Source: Melampsora larici-populina 98AG31 (taxonomy: Eukaryota; Basidiomycota; Pucciniomycetes; Pucciniales; Melampsoraceae). From it: a DNA stretch of 64,000 nucleotides. This document shows, piece by piece, positions 55,936 through 64,000 of the stretch. Made by a program: the position numbers and the translations under genes. Within the stretch, counting starts at the first letter, position 1. The number at the start of each line of letters is the position of its first letter. Where the stretch lies: NCBI RefSeq assembly GCF_000204055.1, contig NW_006768769.1:2143165-2207164 (forward strand), in the 5' to 3' direction. Below the pieces are notes generated by a model that was not told the origin of the DNA, made no database searches, and saw only the letters and a program-made list of their open reading frames with translations.

Positions 55936-56934
55936 TCAACGACGTAACTGACGAACCAGGTTCCGAGTCTCAATAAAGGTCTTACTTGAGTAACGATGTA
56001 TATACACTTTGTAAGCAGACGACCTCCAGCGCCCAGCGCGTTTTAACGAGAGGAGTGAGCAACCGAAATTCGCACGCAGAGAAGCGCCGCCAATGCGTAA
56101 GCTGTGGCCAGACCATACCCGAGACCGTGGTTGGTGGTGTTTAAGTACCGCCAGCACTGACGACCGTCGCATTGGCTCAGAAGAGAAGACCCCACGGAAC
56201 AATGGGTCGTCACCAGTCCCAGACGAAGCTTCCAGAAGTTGACGTAAGGCTGCGATGGGGTCTAAGTAGTTTGGTTGGCTAGCTAATCGTAAAAACTGTA
56301 CCTCGCCTGGGGCGGAGGTCTTCGCCATCCTGATACGTATTGCTGCAGAAGAGAAGTCCGCGGAGAAATTTACATCACGGCACCTGATAAAGACCGACGG
56401 GTGGTCATCATGTAAAGTCAATTCCCCCAGCCTAGCTAATCCCCAAAAACCGACGAGTAATAAAGCTCTTAAGGTGATGTTAGGCAGGGTGTTGCCGCGT
56501 AGTTTTCGAATGAGATAGTCAAGGTCCATCATGGTCAAACCGTCCCTTTGTCGCTTAACTTGGGCTAACTCGCACTTCTTTGTGGCTTTCAACAGAATTC
56601 ATAAGCGATCCGGATCTACTTTTGGGAATCGTACATTGTAAAGGCAGTGCCACATTCGCAGGCCTGTTAGATAACGCCTTGTCGTGTCGCTGATTACGGA
56701 TCCCGAGTGAGAATGGTCATTGCACCATAAAATGAATTGGTATATGTCTACTGCCCTCGCAGGAAATGGGAAAGCGGCATTTCCCATGAAAGTAAAGTAC
56801 TTGTTAACAGCCGCTGCGTATTGGCGAATGGTCGAGGCTGCCCAACCGTGGCTGAGCATCAATTCCCCAGTCTCGTCGAGGGGTCGTGTTAAACGCAAGT
56901 TCGATTTTTGCAAGGTGAGTTCGGCTGAAGTCAT
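55936..56934 (-). pseudogene. DIRS tyrosine recombinase (copy 3), one in-frame TGA
   Basis: Starts MTSAELTLQKSN at 56934, overlapping the RT stop as ATGA. The N-terminal core-binding part (WAASTIRQYAAAVNKYFTF) ends at a TGA (56599-56601) after FPKVDPDRL. The same frame then continues ILLKATKKCELAQVKRQRDG through the catalytic domain: Arg in FWGLARLGEL, the box WSGHSLRIGGASLR and Tyr in SSAYKVYIHRYSS. Without the stop it would be 332 aa. All three recombinase signature sites are intact. Confidence 0.85.
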
Positions 56935-58568
56935 GAGAAGTTGGTGGATGAAGGAGGTGGGTAGAAAACTTGGGATAAGAGTGGTTCTAGGTCTGCAGGG
57001 ATGGGAATTGTAACTAAATTTCCTTGTCCTTTCGAAGGACGCAGACCACGAGAGAGCTTATCAGCTTCATTGTCTGCGGAAGTTACTCGTACTAAGTTAA
57101 TATCACAATCGAGTTCGACCAGCATGTCCTGGACAACTCGCCATTCTCTGTTCACCCAAAAGTCCCGCGATTTCCTATTACGTGCTGCTCCTTCGGTCGT
57201 GGTGTTATCGGTCAAGCACGAAAATCGAAAACCAGCTAGGCCAGTATCCAGTCGTAGCTCCTTTAGCATCAGGATACCAAGTCTAACCGCTACCGTTTCG
57301 GCCCAGGCGATTGTCCTCCTAGGCCTATCCGACGGCGTATCCCAGCCAGGTAACCATCGAAATTGTGACCAGGCTTTCCCTATAATGACGCCAATACCGA
57401 ATTCGGTGGAGGCGTCACCAACCCAGCCCACGTTTTTGATGATGTGGTCAGGTACTATCTTTGTTGGGTCTAGATTTTCCAGGTACTTTTTCCAGTAAAG
57501 TACATCTTCGCGCACGTCATCTGGGATTGTTCTTCTTCCTGGGGATCGCCATGCTGCTACGAAGCTGAACCCTTCTACCAAGTAGCACTTGAGTTGAGGT
57601 AAGATCAAAGTTAAGTGACTCAGTTTTCCGTTAAATCTCTGCATTTCCTTCTTTGTGATTGACGTTCTTGACAAAAAGTGTTCTACTTCAGCTCTACGTT
57701 TTATTAACTTTTTGTCGGGGAGACGAACAGTCTTTAATACGCAGTTCCAGATAAAGCCAATAAATTTTTGCTCTTCACTAAACTCAGAATACTTGGTCAC
57801 ATTAGTCTTCACTCCAAGTGCTTCACTGGCTTTTACTATTTCAACCATCGTTGTTTTATCTGATTTTAATTTTATCAACAAGTTATCGTCGACCCATCGA
57901 AAGGCTTCGAGTAACTTAAAGGCTGCTTTCATCAGCTCCTTCCACCCGTCAGCTGGGCCACCGAAAGAGCCGCAACCCGCAACGCCCCCAAAGGCAATCA
58001 TCAAATCAATAAATACTCTATTCTCGAAATCCATAATCGCCAAATAAGGCCACTGGGAGGGGTGTGTTGGGATTTGTCTATATGCCCCTTCCCAATCAAA
58101 TATACCCATTAGTACGTCTTCTTTAAGTCTTCTAATAAATAAGGCGACTAATTTGAAGTCGTCCCATGTCGTTTCAAACTCCTCCTTATTTACGAAAGAG
58201 TTAACCGAAGGGATATCTGAGTTAAATCTAGGGTAAGACATGTTGTGTATTGGACGAAATGTACCATCGCCGTTCTCAACTGCTCCTAAAGGGTTGGTCC
58301 TAAAGAAACCTAATTTCGCATTCACCTCTTCTTTTGTAAAGGGACCGCACATTCTACCAGCTGTGACTTCTTTTAAAATATTATCTTTGATTTTCTTTCT
58401 AGCATTTTGTGCTGAGTTGTGATTCGGTGGGCAGTAAAAATCCCAATCGTTTATGTTATGCTTAGGGATACCTTGATGAAAGCCTTCTCTGAAGCCTTCC
58501 AGCAAGTAGCCATACTTTTCTATCAAACCAAAATTTCTCAGTTCTCTATCCCAAACATTGATATTCAT
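56931..58568 (-). CDS. DIRS reverse transcriptase-RNase H (copy 3), 545 aa or longer
   Basis: RT blocks: GIFDWEGAYRQIPTHPSQW, AFGGVAGCGSFGGPADGW, FRWVDDNLLIKL (active-site VDD intact) and FIGFIWNCVLKTVRLP. RNase H: GWVGDASTEFGIGVIIG (first Asp), IAWAETVA (Glu), CLTDNTTTEG (Asp) and TSADNEADKLSRG. The ATG at 58568 is the first in the frame, but the sense sequence before it (NSARHWPAPVKCN) still aligns with copy 1, so translation probably starts further upstream or by splicing. It is a single exon here, unlike copy 1. Converts element RNA to DNA. Confidence 0.88.
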   Translation of the reverse strand: MNINVWDRELRNFGLIEKYGYLLEGFREGFHQGIPKHNINDWDFYCPPNHNSAQNARKKIKDNILKEVTAGRMCGPFTKEEVNAKLGFFRTNPLGAVENGDGTFRPIHNMSYPRFNSDIPSVNSFVNKEEFETTWDDFKLVALFIRRLKEDVLMGIFDWEGAYRQIPTHPSQWPYLAIMDFENRVFIDLMIAFGGVAGCGSFGGPADGWKELMKAAFKLLEAFRWVDDNLLIKLKSDKTTMVEIVKASEALGVKTNVTKYSEFSEEQKFIGFIWNCVLKTVRLPDKKLIKRRAEVEHFLSRTSITKKEMQRFNGKLSHLTLILPQLKCYLVEGFSFVAAWRSPGRRTIPDDVREDVLYWKKYLENLDPTKIVPDHIIKNVGWVGDASTEFGIGVIIGKAWSQFRWLPGWDTPSDRPRRTIAWAETVAVRLGILMLKELRLDTGLAGFRFSCLTDNTTTEGAARNRKSRDFWVNREWRVVQDMLVELDCDINLVRVTSADNEADKLSRGLRPSKGQGNLVTIPIPADLEPLLSQVFYPPPSSTNFS

Positions 58569-58788
58569 GTTACACTTTACAGGTGCAGGCCAATGTCTCG
58601 CAGAGTTGTAACAAGTTCTGATTATCGGGATCTCAAGTTGTAACGTCGTACTATAACAGATGAAATCAAATTTTTATTTCAATTATTTGTCTTACTAACA
58701 ATGCTCAATTAACAACATAAATCACGAGTTTTATCTACAACCATAAAAGACAATAAAGAAAGGAGAGAAATGAATCATATAACCTAGC

Positions 58789-60841
58789 TCACAGTTGCTT
58801 CTCTTTCGAAGTTGACTGTCTAGGTTCCTCATCTCTATACACCTGGGACCTATCAACCTGTTTTCCTTTATTTAATGGCGCAAACTTATCTCTTGTATCA
58901 TTCCTTTGATAGGGAGTAGGTGATTTATCTCTACCAGAGTTTCTTCCTCTATTGTTGCGTCTATCATTTTGAAAATTTTGTTGATATCCGTCTTTCTTCT
59001 GAATAAATCTCTTCTTTGCGCCTGAGGGAATGATTCTCCTCTCTGAAATTGAGGCGGTTTGAGGAAGTTGTTACCCGCGTAAGAAGTCGTCATGTAACTG
59101 TTCCGATTCATGTAGCTACTTTCATTCTCATCTACCACATTCTCTACGGAGTCGTGATTTATTCCTTCTGGATATTGTCTGCCTGTTATCGGGTTAAACT
59201 TTTCACGTATGTTTCCTTTTGCGTAAGCTACATCCTTGACGTCAGTGATCTATATACTTTTGGAGAGGAATTCAAATCTCTCACGATTATCTAGAAGAAT
59301 AATCCTGCCATCTCTCAAAAGATCGGTCCGAGCCTTCGCTTCCTCTAGGAAAGAGCTTCGTTGTACTTTTGGGTCGCCTGGTGCTCCATCTATTCTCCTG
59401 CACATTACGTCAGTCCTAACTAAGATGTCATATCTGAATGCCGTTATCCATCCATGTCTTAACGCAAGATCTTCTACATAATCGAAGTGTTTTTCTAGAC
59501 TGCAAATCAAGATGTTCATTAGCTATAACATTATTTGTTAGAATAGTTAAATATATTTACTCATTAGCAAATCTTATATGGAAGTAAGTCTGTTTTAAGT
59601 ATTTCAACATCAAAGATTTCGCGCGGTTCCAATCCGCGTACGACATCCACCACTCGCTTTTCGGGATTAAACCTGTTGGTTTATCTTTCTTCTTTGAAGT
59701 GTTACTGCCTTCTACCATATGGTCTAACTCGATCCATCTGTCGTTAAAGATGGTGAGTTTAAAGTTTAAATCTAGCTTAGTTAGGTGATTGTTCCAATAA
59801 GTGCTGAATCCTCTTAATCCCGAAGTCGACACCTTTCCGCTATTCTTGTAAACTGTGTCTATGTTATCTTTGGATGCAGTTTTCATCTTGATTTTATCTG
59901 ATTCTAAGGATTTCAGGAATTTTTCTATGATCTTCGTGTTCCCCATAGCCAATGCCATCTTTGCGATATCTAAGGAAACGCCTAATTAATCCATCATTAG
60001 GTTAGTTAATGTTGTCTCGCACCAATTAATGTGATTTATTGTTGGAGTAAGTGATTTAACAACAGTGTACGTGGAGTTTGAAGCAGGGGATGTTTACCAC
60101 TCTTACATAGCTCTCATTCAATAATTGAAGAGCATTGGATGGTGCAGGGTATATTTTATAGCTCAGACTTAGCTCACATTCGACAATCAAAGAGCAGTGG
60201 ATGTCAGCTCGCATTCTCTTATGAGAAGAGCAGTGGATATGTGCCAATGGGTGGTAGCTCTCATTCTCTTAGGAGAAGAGCAGTGGATATGTGCCACTCA
60301 TCAATTCATCAATTATAGCTCGCATTCTATGTGTAGAAGAGCAGTGGAATAAAAAATAGCTCCCATTCTTTGATCAGAAGAGCATCGGTCGTAAGTCGTT
60401 ACGTAATATATGGTGTGGTATTGATAAAGACGAATATAACGGAAGAAACGGATATCTTGTGGTAATGATAAAGATAGATAAGGATGAAACCGTTTGCCTC
60501 ACTTTCTTTTTCATTTGTTACGTGCTCAATTGAAGAATCTGAATCGCTTTCTCTCTCTTCTCTGAATTCTAAATTTTCTTCTAGATCGTCGTTGAATTCA
60601 ATATCTTCAATTTCTTCTAAGTTGATGTCATCAGTAGTCGTTTGTAAAAAATTTTTTTCTTCTTAATTCCTTGGTTCGTTTTACTGAGTCTAATCGCCTC
60701 TAAGGCATCTTCTCTATCAATTCTAGCTTGTTCTTCTTCTTCAGTTTCGATCTGAAAACTTCGTTCCTCTTCTGAAGGTGGTGGAGTAGGTTCTGGTGAG
60801 AATTCCGGAGCCAAGTTTTGTCTTCTCCTACTTGTCCTCAT
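58789..60841 (-). pseudogene. DIRS Gag-like protein (copy 3), split and frameshifted
   Basis: The N-terminal part starts MRTSRRRQNLAPEFSPEP at 60841, acidic, with an A7/T6 homopolymer frameshift near 60650 before INLEEIEDIEFNDDLEENLEF. A break of about 500 bp with hairpin repeats follows. The core resumes near 59967 (IAKMALAMGNTKIIEKFL) and includes LRGFSTYWNNHLTKL, SEWWMSYADWNRAKSL, YVEDLALRHGWITAFRY. The tail after another frameshift is Arg/Asn-rich (FQNDRRNNRGRNSGRDK) and ends KEKQL with stop at 58789. It parallels Gag of copy 1 in layout: acidic start, repeat-rich break, helical core, basic tail. Confidence 0.65.
60109..60390 (-). repeat. Six hairpin repeats in the Gag break of DIRS copy 3
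   Basis: On the plus strand, six copies of AGCTCNCATTCT...AGAAGAGCAGTGG (about 60109, 60170, 60206, 60255, 60316, 60357). Several units fold on themselves through GCTCT/AGAGC and TTCTC/GAGAA. Confidence 0.7.
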
Positions 60842-61950
60842 TGTTGGGTTCGAAAAAGTCTTTTGCCCGAGGAAAGCCCACGCTGAGGGAAGAAGAGAGC
60901 TGCAGGACGAGAGAGAGAAAAAGATGAGTGAATCAGAGCGAGAGATGAACACTCATCGAGAGGGGTAAACCTTTTACCCAACTTGTTCCAACCGTGCCTG
61001 AAAGTTTGTCCAGGGCAACACTGGAGCGTCGGTTGGCAGCTCACGTCATCCACTCAGAGGACGCGAGACTTAGACTCTTCCAGTCACGCGTGGGGCTTTC
61101 CAGTCTGTGACATGGACAGGATTTATTCCTAGTCCTGTCGTCACCAATCTACAAGAAATGGAACAAGAAGCACCATATCAAAATCAAAACTGATGGGAAT
61201 TTGTAAACAAAATATATGGGAGAGAAATGGCAAAGGAGGAAAACTGTCTGGAGACTCCTTTAGAGTAGGGAGTGCAACTCTAATTAGGGGGAAGAACAAG
61301 AAACCTTAAAAAGAGATTATGGCAATTGGACATTGGGAATCTAAAGTGTAGAATTTGTATTTGAGGAAATATACAAAAGACAAAAAGAGGGAAACAAGAG
61401 AATGGTGGAGATTGCTAGATACACATAAAATTTATGTACAACCAGAATTCAATCCATTCACTCCTTGCCACGGTTGAGGTGGTGTGAATGATGAGGATGT
61501 GTCTCAAACGCCTCTCAGGCCTTACGTCGAGCACACTTTGTGGGAACTAGAACCCACCCGAGAGATGCCTCCCTTACACTTGGTGTCAAGGAGGCAGGTT
61601 ACGGCGGGTGAGACGGCCCCGGCCACGGGGGGCTTGGTTTTCGTGAACCAAAGCCTTGGTGTGGCTGGGGTCCTCCCCCAGCCCACCCGCCCCCCTAACG
61701 CGCACACGCCTGGGTCGGATTCTGTGCCCGGAGAGACGCCCACAACTCAGGAGCTCGCCGCGGCGCCCTGAGCCCCCGGGCACAGACACCCAACCCGCCG
61801 TGTGAGTGACCTGCACTCTGGACGCTTCTGGAGCAAGGTTAAGGTTTTGGACGATTGTTTCCTCATTCTTCGAATTCAATTCAACTCATGCTTCTCGCCT
61901 GTACAATTCAAATCCAGTACTTGTCTTATTACCATTTCTCTCCGAATTCC
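60842..61950. other. DIRS leader, AT-rich spacer and GC-rich island
   Basis: 60842-61130 is the probable leader of copy 3. 61143-61480 is plain AT-rich DNA. 61480-61800 is sharply GC-rich (CCCCGGCCACGGGG, CGCCGCGGCGCC) and follows the recombinase fragment below on the minus strand, so it is likely that fragment's 3' tail. Confidence 0.4.
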
Positions 61951-62415
61951 TCAGTGTGATAAACCGTCACTCCACCTGATCCTCTTCGATCTGCTCGTCG
62001 TCTCTATGTTCTTCTCTCCAGGCCATGATTTATCCTCTATTGCTCCTAAGAATTCCACCGTGTCCCTCACATCCTCCGGTTTGTATGGCTTCAGGTACCT
62101 CAGGTACGTCAACGACGTCCATATTCCTTGTCTAGCGATTGAATCTGCGCTGCTCCCCAGGTTGAACCGAAGTGACGCTCCCCCCACTCTGAAGGAGTGG
62201 CCACTCCATGTCGCCACACTGGCCTTTCCCCAAATCTTTGTTACACCGTTTAAGAATCTTGTCTTTGATAATGGGCCTGCCGTCGTTGCGAACAGCAAAC
62301 TGTCCGGGTCGCTGTTTAGTCGTTTCTCTAGGAGACGTCTTATTGCCTCCACTGGGTCCAGAACGTTCAGCTGTTGTTGTAAGTGAATTACTTGCACCTC
62401 ACCCGGTGTAGAACT
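61951..62415 (-). pseudogene. DIRS tyrosine recombinase, C-terminal fragment (copy 4)
   Basis: Minus strand: PGEVQVIHLQQQLNVLDPVEA leads into GKASVATWSGHSFRVGG (His-x-x-Arg box) and LTYLRYLKPYKPEDV (Tyr region), to DGLSH and stop. Alignment with copy 3 begins at APGEVQ, so the N-terminal half and first catalytic Arg are missing. 5'-truncated relic. Confidence 0.75.
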
Positions 62416-64000
62416 CTTTCAGTACACAGCTGAAAGCAGAGCCAAGAAGGGGAGGAATGAAGACACAAATCAACAAACACACACAATCAAAAGAGAAATA
62501 AGTCTTGAGATGGTGAATTGAAAGACTTCAATCAAAGAAAGAAATGCCCTTCTTAAACAGGGACTTTGATTATCAATGAATTAAATTTAAGACCTTCAAG
62601 TCTTTGGATTAATAAGAACCAGGCTGAAATAGGACAATAACTTCAAAAATAGCACAATCTAGGCGCACTCAGGCACCTTCCAAATGAGCAAATGAGCTTA
62701 CAACTCAACAAGAAATTAATTAAAAGATGAATAAGGGTCTTATTATTATAAAATTCCAACTCTCATTAGTTGTTTACCTGAATGATAATAATAAAAGATA
62801 AAAGCTTATTCTAAAAATCTAGTAATTATTTTTGCTAACTAAAAGGCTCCCAAAGGGGAAGAAAAGAGACCCTTGACTATATCAAAATTGAAACACACAC
62901 AAAAAAAGAAAGTAAGACAAAAACAACCCTCAAACTCGAAATCCACCTTCAAACAACTTTTTCACACACAATTCATTGAACAACCCCCAAATTAAAATTG
63001 ATAAACATCTTCAACTCACCCGCATGTATCATTCACAAATTTTCAAGCACACATTTATCATCAAAACTGAGCTGTTTACCACAAAAACTGAAAAATCCGC
63101 CAATTTACCCTCAAAACCTGAAAAAAGATAAGAAATAGGGACAAAAGGTCTGCTTCCGCTCTACAACTTTGCTCAGCCAAGCTAAACTCTAACTCTATTG
63201 GTTGTACCCTTAAAATGAAATTCGATTTTATGTGAAAATACTCAAAATTGAATTTACCCAGTTTACCACCTGATATTACCACTGATGATGCTGTATATGG
63301 TTTATAATTGATTTTTCATGCTCAGATGCGCCCATATGATGCCTTCCACATGATTTACCCTCTGAAAAACTGATGTAGTACATTTGAAATAAAGTCTCAT
63401 GATTGAAAATGGAGCCTTTTATGGAATTTTGAAAGCCATTTTCGAGTTTCAAAATCATCCTTTTCATTTGTGATTTTGTATTTGCCAATATTGGTGTTTG
63501 ATAATCTGATGAATTTATAATTTCACACCGATCCCTACTTGCTTTTTCAGTTTACCACCCCAGTTTACCACCACCCCAGTTTACCACCATCTGTCTGAGT
63601 TGCTGGATTTTCGAAATTCAGCCTTATTTAAACCCATACCTCAAAACCATGATTCCTCTACACATAACTTGTTAAAACCATACACATCTGTAACCATGAC
63701 TTTTTAAACCCATAAAATTCGAAATTTCAAGTTTAAGCCTGTACACCCTATGTAACCCATACAACATTCAACTACACATAACCTCTAAACCCATAAATTC
63801 GAAATTTGACTTCATTTTACACTACACCTCATCCATCAAACTACATAACCCATAAAAAGAAAAATAGAGAAATAAAAATATAACACTTCACATAATAAAA
63901 CTTGACATATATGATCAAACTAAATAAGATAAAAAATAAAAAATAAAAATTGAAAATTGAAATTAAGTAAAGAAAGAAAGAAAATGAAAAAAAAGAAATG
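62416..64000. other. AT-rich terminal region with short repeats
   Basis: No gene. Repeats of CAGTTTACCACC occur at 63548-63588, with further single copies upstream (63075, 63255). The phrase CCCATAAA(A)TTCGAAATTT occurs near 63711 and 63791 among many AACCCATA words. Confidence 0.45.

Larger units (their letters stand above)
55936..60841 (-). mobile_element. DIRS-type retrotransposon, copy 3 (minus strand)
   Basis: Gag (60841-58789), RT-RNase H (58568-56931) and recombinase (56934-55936) in DIRS order. It is the best preserved copy for RT and RNase H active sites, but carries a TGA in the recombinase and frameshifts in Gag. Terminal repeats were not identified. Confidence 0.8.

Noticed and set aside
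60640..60665. A7T6 homopolymer in copy 3 Gag as a programmed -1 frameshift site
   Set aside because: The downstream frame is -1, but the codons at the site do not form a proper X-XXY-YYZ slippery heptamer in the zero frame; a simple indel is more likely.
1..64000. tRNA, rRNA and CRISPR features
   Set aside because: No cloverleaf with proper A and B boxes, no rRNA-like sequence and no regularly spaced direct repeats were found by eye.

Overview
The window looks like nuclear DNA of a basidiomycete rust fungus (Pucciniales), most likely a Melampsora-like species. The reasons are the AT-rich intergenic DNA, host genes split by many 55-200 bp GT-AG introns, F-box and RING paralogues, and a heavy load of transposons of the kinds common in rusts. 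The species assignment is inference. There is one assembly gap (30265-30477). No rRNA, tRNA or CRISPR was seen.

Layout. 103-4355 (+): a Mutator-like (MULE) transposase with a GCM/WRKY-like N-terminus fused to a USP-like (C19) peptidase domain, broken by one in-frame TGA, followed by an array of GTGTAAAATTC motifs (4438-4805). 5671-6658 (-): GH45 endoglucanase gene in four exons. 8300-9704 (+): F-box protein. 11476-13350 (+): protein with two C2H2 zinc fingers. 14125-15642 (+): mitochondrial ornithine carbamoyltransferase, preceded by a duplicated GATA-containing box. 16332-23065: complete Ty3/gypsy LTR retrotransposon with identical 403-bp LTRs and an uninterrupted gag-pol. 23382-25961: tandem cluster of two RING-finger genes and one degenerate copy.

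26085-49801 is a Russian-doll nest. A TIR/MITE-like element appears to have been split by a DIRS-type tyrosine-recombinase retrotransposon (about 26342-49375). The Gag ORF of that element was then split by a 15,806-bp CACTA (EnSpm) transposon (29291-45096) with perfect 42-bp TIRs and a 3-bp GCT target duplication; removing the insertion and one GCT restores the Gag reading frame. The CACTA carries an apparently intact four-exon tnp2-type transposase (1055 aa), two multi-exon genes of unknown function on the other strand (350 and 495 aa), a small possible ORF, and a large proline-rich gene (about 1264 codons) with a homopolymer frameshift and one TGA.

49806-62415 is a graveyard of DIRS-family copies. 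There is a decayed + strand copy (51760-55445) that itself received a 1.9-kb TIR element and a 183-bp CACTG-ended MITE, a better preserved - strand copy (55936-60841), and a - strand recombinase fragment (61951-62415). The last 1.6 kb is AT-rich with short repeats.

Themes across elements: DIRS RT/RNase H and recombinase ORFs overlap by ATGA in both readable copies; both Gag genes are split by a hairpin- or repeat-rich intervening segment; and single TGA stops disable three unrelated elements.
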